Notes: a model not told the origin generated them from the sequence alone. 43,513 nt of DNA from JACJYE01 sp964432875 (GCA_964432875.1 CAYSPJ010000033.1:1-43513); one strand, 5' to 3'. Numbered from the stretch's first letter, positions 24,678-33,317 are shown. Made by a program: numbers and translations.

Positions 24678-25390
24678 ATTTCAAAGTCAAGGCCCCGGCG
24701 CAGCAAACCTTCGTATTTCTCGCGGGCCAATTGCTCGTATTTCTCCTTGTCGAAGGAATATAGCTTGGCTGGCCGGTGGGCTACGCCTTCCTGTTTGCCT
24801 ACTTCCTGCAATACGCCCATTTTTAGGATACGGGTGCGGAAGTTGCGCTTGTTGAGTTCTTCTACGCCGAGGATGGTCTCGTACAGCTTTTGCAATTGAA
24901 ACAAAGTAAACTGTTCTGGCAGCAGCTCGAAGCCGATCGGCTGGTAGCGCACTTTGGCTTGCAAGCGGGCAACAGCCACCTGGAGGATATGCTCGTGATC
25001 GAAAGCCAGCGCTGGGAGCTGGTCAGTCTGGAACCACTTGACCCGCCGGGCATCGGAGGCCGCCTGTACCGGATGTTCCTCCAGATTGACCAGCGCATAG
25101 TAAGCGACGCTGACCACCCTGCCCCGGGGGTCGCGCCCCGGGGCGCCAAAGGTGAAGAGTTGCTCGATGAAAACGTCTTTAACGCCGGTTTCTTCCTCCA
25201 GCTCGCGCAGGGCTGCCGTTTCCAGCGCTTCATTCATATCCACAAAACCTCCCGGCAGCGCCCATTGCCCCTGAAACGGACCGTGAGCCCGCTGGATGAG
25301 CAATACTTTGAGCTTATGGCTTTCGTCCAGCCCGAAAATCACGCAGTCCACCGTCAAGGCCGGGCGGGGGTATTCATAGGTATATGGCAT
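24674..25390 (-). CDS. nrtR: NrtR-type Nudix/winged-helix regulator (NAD metabolism)
   Basis: A 238-residue two-domain protein of the NrtR architecture: an N-terminal Nudix fold (about 1-140) and a C-terminal winged helix (about 150-235; FELLPEQFTLFQLQKLYETILG, NKRNFRTRILKMGVL). NrtR proteins repress NAD synthesis genes and are released by ADP-ribose or related ligands. The Nudix box GFVDMNEALETAALRELEEETGV is intact here, so hydrolysis is possible as well as sensing. It lies 66 bp downstream of pncB on the same strand, which fits NAD control. A related NrtR-like branch in Bacteroidota regulates sugar use, but the pncB context argues for NAD. A candidate operator is noted at 26935-26957. Confidence 0.82.
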   Translation of the reverse strand: MPYTYEYPRPALTVDCVIFGLDESHKLKVLLIQRAHGPFQGQWALPGGFVDMNEALETAALRELEEETGVKDVFIEQLFTFGAPGRDPRGRVVSVAYYALVNLEEHPVQAASDARRVKWFQTDQLPALAFDHEHILQVAVARLQAKVRYQPIGFELLPEQFTLFQLQKLYETILGVEELNKRNFRTRILKMGVLQEVGKQEGVAHRPAKLYSFDKEKYEQLAREKYEGLLRRGLDFEI

Positions 25391-25456
25391 TATTCGTATC
25401 TGAAGTTATTGTCCATTGTAAAGCAGTTTTGAGGCTGTAAAATAAGCATTTTTATC

Positions 25457-26929
25457 TCAAGATTTAACCGCCGGGCCAAGTATCTTCTTTCGTGCCGCCA
25501 TCAGCTCGTTTTTGCGCTCCCATACTGCAGGTGAGAGGCCATGGGGGTAATCCTTCAGCTTTTCCTGCCTAAACAAGGCTTGCTGCTGCAAGCTGTGCCG
25601 GCGGATCTCGGCCAGAGGCGGCAGGGTATAAGCCAGTTTGCCCTCCCGGAAAATGGGCTGTAGTAAGCCTGCGCAGTGTTGGTATTCTATGTTAGCATAG
25701 CCCGCTTTGCCCTCCTCCCAAACCTGGCTGGGGGCGGCGCCATCCCGGATGTCGCAGATAATGTCGCCTTGAGGTTGCCCTTGCCCGTCGTAGCAGCGCT
25801 GCACCTGGAGGATGCCCGGATTGGAGACCTTGAGGCTGTCCTCTGAGAGCTTGATACGGTTTTCCCACTCGCCGTCTTCCTCTTGAATGGCAGATAACTT
25901 GTAAACGCCACCCAGGGCTGGCTGGCTGTAAGCGGTAGCCAGGCGAGTGCCTACCCCCCAGATGGCAATGGCGGCACCCTGCGCTTTGAGCGTTTCGATT
26001 TGATACTCGTCCAGGTCGTTGCTAGCCACGATGGCTGCCTGAGGGAAGCCGGCTTCATCCAGCAATTGGCGGGCCGTCCGGCTCAGCCCTGCCAAGTCGC
26101 CGCTATCCAGTCGGATCCCATTCATTTCATAGCCGCGCTCCCGCAGCTTTTTGCCCGCTACAATCGCATTGTGCACGCCTTCGATCGTATCGTAGGTGTC
26201 CACCAGGAAGGTGCAGTTGTTGGGTAGCGCACGGGCATATTGCTCAAAGGCCTCTAGTTCATTATCAAAACACATCACCCAGCTATGAGCATGGGTGCCC
26301 CGCACCGGGATGCCGTAAATCTTGCCCGCCAACAAGTTGCTGGTAGCATGGCAGCCACCAATATAGGCAGCCCGGCTGGCGGTGAGGCTGCCATCGATAC
26401 CCTGGGCGCGGCGCAGGCCAAACTCCAGTACCTGATCCCCTCCGGCAGCCTGCACGATGCGCGCCGCCTTAGTCGCCACCAGGGTGGAAAAGTTCAGCAG
26501 CGTCAAGAGGGCTGATTCTACAAGCTGGCACTGGATTATGGGCCCTTCGATGCGCAGCAAGGGTTGGTGCGCAAAGACGAGCGTGCCTTCTGGTATGGCG
26601 TCGAGCTGGCAGCTGAAAACCATGCGTTGTAAATAGTTTAGAAAACCTTCGTCGAAGAGAGGCTGCCCATCATTGCCCGTCAACTGGCCCAGATATTGGA
26701 TGTCCTCCGGGCTAAAGCGCAGGCGCTGCAGGAAGTCAATGGCCAGTTCCAGCCCGGCAGCAATGGCGTAATGCCCTCCAAAAGGGGCCTGCCTGAAAAA
26801 TAAATGGAAGACGGCCCGTTGCCGGTAAAGCCCAGTTTTCCAATACCCATAACCCATGGTAAGCTGGTACAGGTCGGTTAATAGGCCCAAATTTTGTTGA
26901 TAATATTGGCTCAGGTGCGTCTGTGGCAT
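25457..26929 (-). CDS. pncB: Nicotinate phosphoribosyltransferase
   Basis: PncB converts nicotinate and PRPP to nicotinate mononucleotide, the salvage entry to NAD. The 490-residue protein starts with NLGLLTDLYQLTMGYGYWKTG, the family signature. It contains EFGLRRAQGIDGSLTASRAAYIGG, GTHAHSWVMCF, TFLVDTYDTIEGVHNA, MNGIRLDSGDLAGLSRTARQ, ASNDLDEYQIETL and GVGTRLATAYSQPALGGVYKL, all typical of the nicotinate (not nicotinamide) enzyme. The NrtR regulator follows 66 bp downstream. A -7 box and a palindrome lie directly upstream. Confidence 0.94.
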   Translation of the reverse strand: MPQTHLSQYYQQNLGLLTDLYQLTMGYGYWKTGLYRQRAVFHLFFRQAPFGGHYAIAAGLELAIDFLQRLRFSPEDIQYLGQLTGNDGQPLFDEGFLNYLQRMVFSCQLDAIPEGTLVFAHQPLLRIEGPIIQCQLVESALLTLLNFSTLVATKAARIVQAAGGDQVLEFGLRRAQGIDGSLTASRAAYIGGCHATSNLLAGKIYGIPVRGTHAHSWVMCFDNELEAFEQYARALPNNCTFLVDTYDTIEGVHNAIVAGKKLRERGYEMNGIRLDSGDLAGLSRTARQLLDEAGFPQAAIVASNDLDEYQIETLKAQGAAIAIWGVGTRLATAYSQPALGGVYKLSAIQEEDGEWENRIKLSEDSLKVSNPGILQVQRCYDGQGQPQGDIICDIRDGAAPSQVWEEGKAGYANIEYQHCAGLLQPIFREGKLAYTLPPLAEIRRHSLQQQALFRQEKLKDYPHGLSPAVWERKNELMAARKKILGPAVKS

Positions 26930-26934
26930 GATTA

Positions 26935-26957
26935 CTTAGTTTAATTTCAAAACTAAG
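26935..26957 (-). promoter_or_regulatory. Palindrome over the pncB -7 box, candidate NrtR operator
   Basis: CTTAGTTT (26935-26942), 7 bp, AAACTAAG (26950-26957) is a perfect 8-bp inverted repeat spanning 23 bp, 5 bp upstream of the pncB ATG. The minus-strand -7 box TAGTTTTG (26948-26955) lies within it, so a bound dimer would block transcription. The size fits NrtR operators (about 21 bp palindromes). The site is seen; the regulator assignment is inference. Confidence 0.5.
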
Positions 26958-27104
26958 GTAGGACTTATAGTGGTAAATAGCAAGTCTGAGGAAGTTTTTT
27001 TCAAAAAAAGAAATGCTGCCCATACAACTGCTTGGGCCGCTGGTTGTACTATTACTTGGTTCGCCGCGTTTAAACAACTGTTATTGAAAAAGCTATTCAT
27101 GCCA

Positions 27105-27656
27105 ATGAAAACGATCGCCCTTGTATTAGTTGCCTTGTGCTTAGGGCTCAACGCCTCGGGACAAGCAGATAAATGGGAAGAGCTTAAATCTTATGATGGC
27201 CGTTTCCGCCTTATGGCGCCGGCTCCCATGCAGTACAAAGTGGATAGCCTGGAGACCAGCCTCGGCATCATGGCCTACCACACCTTTTTTTACCACGCCC
27301 CAAAGGAAACGGAGAAGACTGCCGACAACCTCCTCTATATGTTAAGCTACTGCGATTACCCGGAGTATTCGGTGCATTCCGATTCCGTTGATTTGATTCC
27401 GGAGTTTTTTGAAGCCACCATTGAATCAGCGGTAGGGAGCGTCGGGGGCAAGCTGCTCTATTCCAGCGAACAGGGCTACCGCGGCTACCCTGGCCGTTAT
27501 TGGCGTATCGACTACCTCAATGGCCAGGCGGTTATTAAAACCAGGGCGCTCCTCGTTGGAGCCCGCTACTATGCCCTGCAAACAATCATGTTGAAGAATA
27601 AAGGCCTCAATACTTCTACCAACCGCTTTATGGATTCGTTTCAGTTGATGGAATGA
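27105..27656 (+). CDS. Small exported protein, unknown
   Basis: Not recognised. A 183-residue protein with a signal peptide (MKTIALVLVALCLGLNASGQ), then a single domain: WEELKSYDGRFRLMAPAPMQ, an acidic middle, GKLLYSSEQGYRGYPGRYWRIDY and a C-terminal helix NTSTNRFMDSFQLME. The general layout (a fitness-like 'YDGRF.L..P' start and a final 'F..SF' helix) recurs in exported Bacteroidota proteins and resembles small PsbP/DUF1795-type folds, which is a weak comparison. I chose ATG 27105; ATG 27099 would add two residues. Divergent from pncB. Confidence 0.6.
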   Translation: MKTIALVLVALCLGLNASGQADKWEELKSYDGRFRLMAPAPMQYKVDSLETSLGIMAYHTFFYHAPKETEKTADNLLYMLSYCDYPEYSVHSDSVDLIPEFFEATIESAVGSVGGKLLYSSEQGYRGYPGRYWRIDYLNGQAVIKTRALLVGARYYALQTIMLKNKGLNTSTNRFMDSFQLME

Positions 27657-27772
27657 GATAGCATGATAGTGGGTTGGTGTAAATATCTCAGAGATTTCTG
27701 CTTTGATGCGTGGTTTTACCGGGAAGTTCAATACCTTGTGACAGTCTTAGAACGAACAAAGACCAACGCACA

Positions 27773-28258
27773 ATGTCTAAAATCGCCGTATTTCCCGGTT
27801 CTTTCGACCCGATTACCAGCGGGCACGTCGACCTGGTGCACCGGGCCCTGCCGCTATTCGACAAGATCATCGTCGCCATTGGTATCAACAACCACAAACG
27901 GGCCCTCTTCCCGCTGGAGTATCGCATTAAGTGGCTCAAGCAGGTCTTCCACGAAGACCCCAAGGTAGAAGTGGGGCAGTTTACTGGGTTGACCGCTCAC
28001 TACGCCCATGAGATCGGCGCTGGTTATCTGTTGCGCGGCCTGCGGAATGCTTCAGATTTTGATTATGAAAAAACGATTTCCCAGCTCAACCACATCGTGG
28101 GGGAGGGGCTGGAGACGCTTTTCCTCATTAGCCAGCCTGCCTTTTCCCACATTAGCTCCACCATCGTCCGGGAAATCATCAAAGGTGGAGGCGATGCCAG
28201 CCCTTTCCTGCCCGAGCAGGTGTATGAAGGCATCTCGACTTTCAAGTTGGATGAATGA
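27773..28258 (+). CDS. coaD: Phosphopantetheine adenylyltransferase
   Basis: CoaD transfers AMP from ATP to 4'-phosphopantetheine, the penultimate step of coenzyme A synthesis. The 161-residue protein has the nucleotidyltransferase signature AVFPGSFDPITSGHVDLVHRA at about residues 5-25 (TSGH is the T/HxGH motif), GYLLRGLRNASDFDYE (substrate-binding Arg region) and PAFSHISSTIVREI (the ISSTxVR motif). The ATG at 27773 fits the family start; an upstream in-frame start at 27710 adds 21 unrelated residues. It lies 116 bp after the unknown exported-protein gene. Confidence 0.95.
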   Translation: MSKIAVFPGSFDPITSGHVDLVHRALPLFDKIIVAIGINNHKRALFPLEYRIKWLKQVFHEDPKVEVGQFTGLTAHYAHEIGAGYLLRGLRNASDFDYEKTISQLNHIVGEGLETLFLISQPAFSHISSTIVREIIKGGGDASPFLPEQVYEGISTFKLDE

Positions 28259-28298
28259 GCCCCAAGCGGGCTATGCGTACCGCTTATTTGCCTGAAAA

Positions 28299-28331
28299 TT
28301 GTGGCTTTTTCGGGTAAATGCCGTAGCTTTG
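28299..28331 (+). promoter_or_regulatory. Promoter of pruA
   Basis: TTG (28299-28301), 22-bp spacer, TAGCTTTG (28324-28331). The -7 box is perfect. Predicted leader about 35 nt to the ATG at 28373. Confidence 0.55.
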
Positions 28332-28372
28332 CGGCGAATTCTCACTAACCATTCAAAACCAAAGATATCATC

Positions 28373-30010
28373 ATGGCAAATGCATTTTTCAAAGTCCCCA
28401 CAGCGGTCAACGAAAAGGTGCTGAACTATGCACCTGGTAGCCCGGAACGGGCCGAACTCAAAAAAGCGATTGCCGAGCTGAAATCCCGGCAGGTTGAAGT
28501 GCCGATGACCATAGGCGGGCAAAAAGTGAAAACCGAACGCAAACTGCCCATCCATCCGCCTCATGAGTTGAAACATACCCTGGGGCATTTCTACAAAGGC
28601 GGTGCCGAGCACGTGCAAATGGCTATCGATGCCGCGATGAAAGCCAAGCCAGCTTGGGAAAAAATGCCCTGGCAGGAAAGAGCCGCCATCTTCCTCAAAG
28701 CTGCCGACCTCGTGGCTGGCCCCTATCGCCAGCGCATGAATGCCGCCAGCATGATCGTGCAGTCTAAAACGGTTTATCAGGCTGAAATAGATATCGTAGC
28801 GGAGTTATGCGACTTTTGGCGCTTCAATGCCCAGTTTATGACCCAAATGTACGAAGACCAGCCCTTGACTATCTCGGGCAGCGGCATCTGGAACCGCATG
28901 GAGTACCGCCCGCTGGAAGGCTTTATCTTCGCACTGACGCCCTTCAATTTCGCCTCCATCGCGGGCAACCTGCCCACTGCCCCGGCGATGATGGGCAATA
29001 CGGTGGTCTGGAAATCCGCCGAATCGGTCGTGTTGGTCTGCGACCTTATCATGCAGGTGCTGGAAGAAGCGGGGCTGCCACCTGGGGTCATCAATCTGGT
29101 TTATGTCGATGGCCCGGTGGCCGGAGCAGAAATCTTCTCCCACCCTGATTACGCGGGTATCCACTTCACGGGTAGCACTGGCGTATTCCAAAACCTCTGG
29201 GGCTTGATGGGGAATAATATCAGCAAGTACAAGTCTTACCCGCGCATTGTCGGCGAAACCGGCGGCAAGGATTTCATCATCGCTCACCCCTCTGCCGACC
29301 CCCGCCAGGTTGCTACGGCCATCACCCGCGGCGCTTTTGAATATCAGGGGCAAAAATGCTCGGCTGTATCCCGCGCCTACTTGCCTCAAAGCCACTGGCC
29401 AGCAATAAAAAATATGTTAATTGAAGATTTAAGGTCCATAAAGGTTGGCAATCCAGAAGACTTTTCTAACTTTATGGCCGCAGTAATCGATGAGCGGGCT
29501 TTTGACAAAATCACCAGCTATATCGCCGAAGCTAAAAGTAGCGACAAAGCGAGCATTATTGCCGGAGGCGAGTATGACAAAACCCTTGGGTATTTCATCC
29601 AGCCGACCATTATCGAAGCTAAAGACCCGAAGTACCGCACCATGTGTGAGGAGCTCTTCGGTCCAGTGCTGACGGTCTATGTTTACGAAGACAGCCAGTA
29701 CGAAGCGACGCTTGAACTGCTGGACAGCACTTCTCCTTATGCCCTCACCGGTGCCGTTTTTGCCAAAGACCGCGCCGCGGTGTTGATGACCACGGAGAAG
29801 CTGCGCCACGCCGCAGGCAACTTCTATATCAACGATAAGCCTACGGGCGCGGTGGTCGGCCAGCAGCCTTTCGGCGGTGCCCGCGGCTCGGGCACCAACG
29901 ACAAAGCCGGCTCGATTCTCAACCTCTACCGTTGGGTCTCGGCTCGCTCGATTAAAGAAAATTTTGTGACGCCGACGGATTACCGCTATCCGTTTATGGC
30001 CCAAGAATAG
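28373..30010 (+). CDS. pruA: L-glutamate gamma-semialdehyde dehydrogenase (proline catabolism)
   Basis: Oxidises glutamate semialdehyde (from pyrroline-5-carboxylate) to glutamate with NAD+. The 545-residue monofunctional enzyme has the longer eukaryote-like form common in Bacteroidota. Motifs: FALTPFNFASIAGNLPTAP (about 185-203), VVWKSAESVV, HFTGSTGVFQNLW, VGETGGKDFIIAH with the general-base Glu295, and YQGQKCSAVSRAYLP with nucleophile Cys329. Length and motifs are complete. It has its own promoter and terminator. PutA/ProDH is not in the window. Confidence 0.95.
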   Translation: MANAFFKVPTAVNEKVLNYAPGSPERAELKKAIAELKSRQVEVPMTIGGQKVKTERKLPIHPPHELKHTLGHFYKGGAEHVQMAIDAAMKAKPAWEKMPWQERAAIFLKAADLVAGPYRQRMNAASMIVQSKTVYQAEIDIVAELCDFWRFNAQFMTQMYEDQPLTISGSGIWNRMEYRPLEGFIFALTPFNFASIAGNLPTAPAMMGNTVVWKSAESVVLVCDLIMQVLEEAGLPPGVINLVYVDGPVAGAEIFSHPDYAGIHFTGSTGVFQNLWGLMGNNISKYKSYPRIVGETGGKDFIIAHPSADPRQVATAITRGAFEYQGQKCSAVSRAYLPQSHWPAIKNMLIEDLRSIKVGNPEDFSNFMAAVIDERAFDKITSYIAEAKSSDKASIIAGGEYDKTLGYFIQPTIIEAKDPKYRTMCEELFGPVLTVYVYEDSQYEATLELLDSTSPYALTGAVFAKDRAAVLMTTEKLRHAAGNFYINDKPTGAVVGQQPFGGARGSGTNDKAGSILNLYRWVSARSIKENFVTPTDYRYPFMAQE

Positions 30011-30052
30011 CCCTCACCCAAACAGGGCAAGCTTGCTAATAACAAGTCGAGC

Positions 30053-30093
30053 ATGGGGTGGCCTTTATTTTGAGGCTGCCCCATTGTTTTTTT
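30053..30093 (+). terminator. Terminator after pruA
   Basis: ATGGGGTGGCCT (30053-30064) pairs with AGGCTGCCCCAT (30073-30084), with a TG/TG internal mismatch, followed by TGTTTTTTT. A clear intrinsic terminator on the plus strand, 43 bp past the pruA stop. It lies 50 bp before the end of the convergent BNR gene. Confidence 0.8.
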
Positions 30094-30143
30094 CAGGAGG
30101 CGTATTTCCAGTCATGCTGCCATCAGTCATCGCCTTGCCTTGC

Positions 30144-31466
30144 TCACTTCACCTCCACCAACGCCGTCCAAATGCTCAGCTTGCCATTTTCCAGCCGCGT
30201 CCATATCGGGCGGACCTGGCCGTTGACGGCGCTGATGTGGTTGTAGTCGCCAAAAAAGACATAGGGTATGGGCGTGAAAGGCGATTCGCTGAGGCGCATA
30301 TTGGTGAAGCGCTGGCCGCCATCGGTGGAGTAGGCGAGGTAAACGTCGGTGCGCAGATCGTCATAGCTGCGGCGGTCGTAATAGACTACGTAAAGATAGC
30401 CCGTGGACTGGTCAACGGTCATGGAGGTGAGGAACTGCTGGCGGCCGGGCGGGTCGTCGTTGACGCGCAAAGGGGCCGACCAGGTGTCGCCGCCGTCGCG
30501 GGAATAAATTAGCCAGTTGTCGGTATCGTCTTGGCCATTGCGTTGGTCGCTCCAGTTGATGTAGATCGAGCCGCGGTAGGGGCCGTCGCTGAGGTCGGTT
30601 GCGGTAAAGGGCAGGCCATTGCAGCGGGAGATGCCGGGGATGTCGAAAGTCCACCCACCAGGCTGCTCGGCGGCGACGATATCTTCGTCCAGCCAGGTCT
30701 GGCCGCCATCGAGGGAGCGGTCGAAATAGATTTTTTCAGCAAAGGACCAGGCGACGTAAACCTGGCCATCGGGGCCGACGGACGGCACGGCACCCTCGGT
30801 GGTATTATCGCCGTCGAGGCAGTCGCCTTCAAATTGGTTGATGGGGAAAGCTTCGCTCCAGCTCTCGCCTGCATCGACTGACTTGGAGAAGAGGATGCGG
30901 CTACGGTCTTCAGGTTTGGAGCTGCCGTACTGGTCAAATTCCGTCCAGGTCATGTAGAGGTGGTTGTTGCGCGGATCGACGGCCAGCCACTGCTTGTCCT
31001 GATCAGCAGGGGGGCGGTGGCCGGCATAGCTGCCATCGTTCCAGCTTTTGCCGCCATCGGTGGATTTCTGCACCACGATGCGGTCAAGCCAACTAGTATT
31101 TGCACGCCCCATGCCGCTGGGATCGGCCAAGTGGGCATAGAAAAAATTCCCCGCGTAATCAGCCAGGACGACGGGGTCGCCATACACGCCATAGGATGAT
31201 TGCAGGCGGCCGGCCTGCCAGGTCTTCCCGCCGTCATTGGAGTGATAAACGAGGTCGAGCACCGCACCAGCTACCATTTGCTCTGGGTTCAAAGGGTTGA
31301 TGGCGATGCTCGGTTCGCAAGGGCCAAAACCGAGCCCATCGCTTTCGCCAATCAGGATATTGGCATAGAGCTTGGGGAGCGTGCTTAAGGGCGCGCCGAT
31401 CTTGCGCTGACAGGCTGAGCCCAGCAATGCCAGGCCAAGGATAATCCAATAATGGCGGAGTTTCAT
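30144..31466 (-). CDS. BNR/Asp-box propeller lipoprotein (sialidase-like)
   Basis: A 440-residue lipoprotein (KLRHYWIILGLALLGSAC, lipobox GSAC, cysteine at about 19). It carries six Asp-box turns (HSNDGGKTW, KSTDGGKSW, KSVDAGESW, RSLDGGQTW, YSRDGGDTW, YSTDGGQRF), spaced as blades of a sialidase-type six-bladed propeller. A front motif CEPSIAINPLNPEQMVAG is typical of exported BNR proteins in Bacteroidota. I do not see the sialidase arginine triad or FRIP motif with confidence, so catalytic activity is not claimed. It is convergent with pruA, and upstream of it lies the aquaglyceroporin on the same strand. Confidence 0.8.
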   Translation of the reverse strand: MKLRHYWIILGLALLGSACQRKIGAPLSTLPKLYANILIGESDGLGFGPCEPSIAINPLNPEQMVAGAVLDLVYHSNDGGKTWQAGRLQSSYGVYGDPVVLADYAGNFFYAHLADPSGMGRANTSWLDRIVVQKSTDGGKSWNDGSYAGHRPPADQDKQWLAVDPRNNHLYMTWTEFDQYGSSKPEDRSRILFSKSVDAGESWSEAFPINQFEGDCLDGDNTTEGAVPSVGPDGQVYVAWSFAEKIYFDRSLDGGQTWLDEDIVAAEQPGGWTFDIPGISRCNGLPFTATDLSDGPYRGSIYINWSDQRNGQDDTDNWLIYSRDGGDTWSAPLRVNDDPPGRQQFLTSMTVDQSTGYLYVVYYDRRSYDDLRTDVYLAYSTDGGQRFTNMRLSESPFTPIPYVFFGDYNHISAVNGQVRPIWTRLENGKLSIWTALVEVK

Positions 31467-31602
31467 ATTGCGAGGGATTTTAATTTGTTGTTTTAGTATA
31501 AGCTACACCTGATGGATAGTTGCTGCTGTTTTATTGCTTGGGCGGATCAATAGGTCTCTGGCCTTATACCTCCGGCTTCATTGCGATACTACTTCCAATA
31601 CA

Positions 31603-32340
31603 TCAAATCCCTACCAAATGCAGCCCTACCGCCAGGGCCGCCCCCACAATTGGCGCCACAACCGGCACCCAGGCATAGCCCCAGTCGCTATCGCTTTTAG
31701 CGGGAATGGGGAGTAAAGCATGCATGATGCGCGGCCCCAGGTCGCGGGCAGGGTTGATGGCGTAGCCCGTGGTGCCGCCCAACGAAAGGCCGATGGCCAA
31801 TACCACCAGGGTGACCGGGATAGCGCCCAGCGAGCCCATGCCCACTTTTTCGCTCTGCCCCATGCCTAGTGTTACTTCGGGCTCAGAGAAGTGCAGGATA
31901 GCGAAAATAAGGACGAAGGTGCCTATTACTTCACAATAAAAATTAAACGGCAGGCGGCGAATGGCTGGTGTGGTGCAGAAAGTGGCTCTTTTAGTCGGCC
32001 CGTCAGCGGTGTCTTGGTAATGATTATAGTAAAAAAGCCAGATTAAGGTAGATCCGATGGCCGCTCCGAGCATTTGCGCCAGTATGAATAGGCCTACCTT
32101 GGCCCAGGGGAAAGCTCCGGTGAGCGCCAAAGCAAAGGTGACCGCCGGGTTGAGGTGTGCCCCGCTATGCGGAGCCGCGACGATTACACCCGTAAACACC
32201 CCCAGAGCCCAACCCACCGTAATCACGATCCAGCCGCCGCCCTGACCCTTGGTGCCGTTCAATACGACGTTGGCCACCACCCCGTTCCCCAACAAGATCA
32301 ATAGCATGGTGCCGATGATCTCGGCGATAAATTCCTCCAT
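31603..32340 (-). CDS. MIP family aquaglyceroporin
   Basis: A 245-residue six-span channel of the major intrinsic protein family. Both NPA boxes are present: SGAHLNPAVTFALALTG near residue 65 and GYAINPARDLGPRIMHALLP near residue 200. Aspartate after the second NPAR favours the glycerol-conducting (GlpF-type) subgroup over strict aquaporins. I chose the ATG at 32338-32340 (MEEFIAEIIGT, the family start); the frame is open to 32400 with no homologous residues. No glpK or glpD is adjacent, unlike in classical glp operons. Confidence 0.88.
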   Translation of the reverse strand: MEEFIAEIIGTMLLILLGNGVVANVVLNGTKGQGGGWIVITVGWALGVFTGVIVAAPHSGAHLNPAVTFALALTGAFPWAKVGLFILAQMLGAAIGSTLIWLFYYNHYQDTADGPTKRATFCTTPAIRRLPFNFYCEVIGTFVLIFAILHFSEPEVTLGMGQSEKVGMGSLGAIPVTLVVLAIGLSLGGTTGYAINPARDLGPRIMHALLPIPAKSDSDWGYAWVPVVAPIVGAALAVGLHLVGI

Positions 32341-32430
32341 GGCTTTTCGTTTTTGCGAGCAAGATATACTTTTTGCCCGCTTTCGCCAATCTGGAAGCAA
32401 TAGATTTGTTGCTAACTAAATCAGGGAAAG

Positions 32431-32459
32431 AAAAAAGGCGCCGGGGATTCCAGCGCCTT
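32431..32459 (-). terminator. Terminator after the peroxiredoxin gene
   Basis: AAGGCGC (32435-32441) and GCGCCTT (32453-32459) form a 7-bp stem. On the minus strand the stem is followed by TTTTTT (32431-32436). It separates the peroxiredoxin from the aquaglyceroporin transcript. Confidence 0.75.
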
Positions 32460-32480
32460 CCTAACGTACTTTACTCCAAA

Positions 32481-33116
32481 TTACTTGTTGGGCTGAGGCG
32501 TCATGCGCAGGTAGGGCTTGATTTCTTTGTAGCCCCTGGGGAATATCTTGTCCGCTTCTTCATTGGTCACTGCCGGCGAGATGACCACATCCTCGCCAAA
32601 TTCCCAGTCTACTGGCGTCGCTACGCTGTAGTTGTCGGTCAACTGCAGCGAGTCGATCACGCGCAGGATCTCGTGGAAGTTGCGGCCCGTGGAGGGCGGG
32701 TAGGTCAACGTCAGGCGGATCTTCTTGTTCGGGTCGATGACGAATACCGAGCGGACCGTGTATTTTTCTGAAGCGTTGGGGTGCATCATGTCATAAAGGA
32801 CCGCCACATTTTTATCTTCGTCAGCAATGATGGGGAAGTTCATCTTGACCTGCTGCGTCTCTTCAATATCAGACAGCCATTTCATGTGTTCTGCCAGCGG
32901 ATCGATGCTCAGGGCGATGATTTTGCAATTGCGCTTTTCAAACTCTCCTTTCAGCTTGGCCGTACGGCCCAGCTCGGTAGTACAAACTGGCGTGAAGTCG
33001 GCAGGGTGGGAGTAAAGGACCCCCCACTTGTCGCCGAGCCATTGGTGGAAATTGATTTCGCCCTCAGTGGTTTGGGCTTTGAAGTCAGGGGCGATATCTC
33101 CTAATCTGAGTGACAT
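32481..33116 (-). CDS. 1-Cys peroxiredoxin (Prx6 type)
   Basis: A thiol peroxidase that reduces hydrogen peroxide and organic hydroperoxides. The 211-residue protein has the Prx6 layout: LGDIAPDFKAQTTEGEI, YSHPADFTPVCTTELG with peroxidatic Cys45, LSIDPLAEHMKWLSDIEE, YDMMHPNASEKYTVRSVFVIDP and the long C-terminal domain with ATPVDWEFGEDVVISPAVTNEEA. Besides Cys45 only Cys64 is seen, not in a resolving position, consistent with a 1-Cys enzyme. A -7 box and a CRP/FNR-like palindrome lie upstream, suggesting redox or global control. Confidence 0.93.
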   Translation of the reverse strand: MSLRLGDIAPDFKAQTTEGEINFHQWLGDKWGVLYSHPADFTPVCTTELGRTAKLKGEFEKRNCKIIALSIDPLAEHMKWLSDIEETQQVKMNFPIIADEDKNVAVLYDMMHPNASEKYTVRSVFVIDPNKKIRLTLTYPPSTGRNFHEILRVIDSLQLTDNYSVATPVDWEFGEDVVISPAVTNEEADKIFPRGYKEIKPYLRMTPQPNK

Positions 33117-33217
33117 AAGATCGTATTTTTTATGGTTGAAAAATATATGTGTTTGGCTTTAAAAAAATCAGAGCGTTGCGAGCTGCTATCTCCGCAGCCT
33201 TCTTTCATTTGACGTTG

Positions 33218-33225
33218 CAAAATTA
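33218..33225 (-). promoter_or_regulatory. -7 box of the peroxiredoxin gene
   Basis: Minus-strand TAATTTTG, a perfect TAnnTTTG; predicted start about 33212, leader about 95 nt. No TTG at -33, which suits an activator-dependent promoter. Confidence 0.5.
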
Positions 33226-33246
33226 CAGCCTTTATCGACAGCAGGC

Positions 33247-33262
33247 AGTGACATTTGTCACA
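33247..33262 (-). promoter_or_regulatory. CRP/FNR-like operator upstream of the peroxiredoxin gene
   Basis: GTGACA-TT-TGTCAC (33248-33261) is a perfect palindrome. Read on the minus strand it is TGTGA-N6-TCACT, 9 of 10 positions of the CRP half-site consensus. Its centre is about 42 bp upstream of the predicted start, the usual class II activator position. The regulator is inferred. Confidence 0.5.
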
Positions 33263-33317
33263 AGGGGGAGGCGGTGAACTACCTGCGGCTTTCAGGGGGG
33301 GCTGGGCTTTCTTACCA

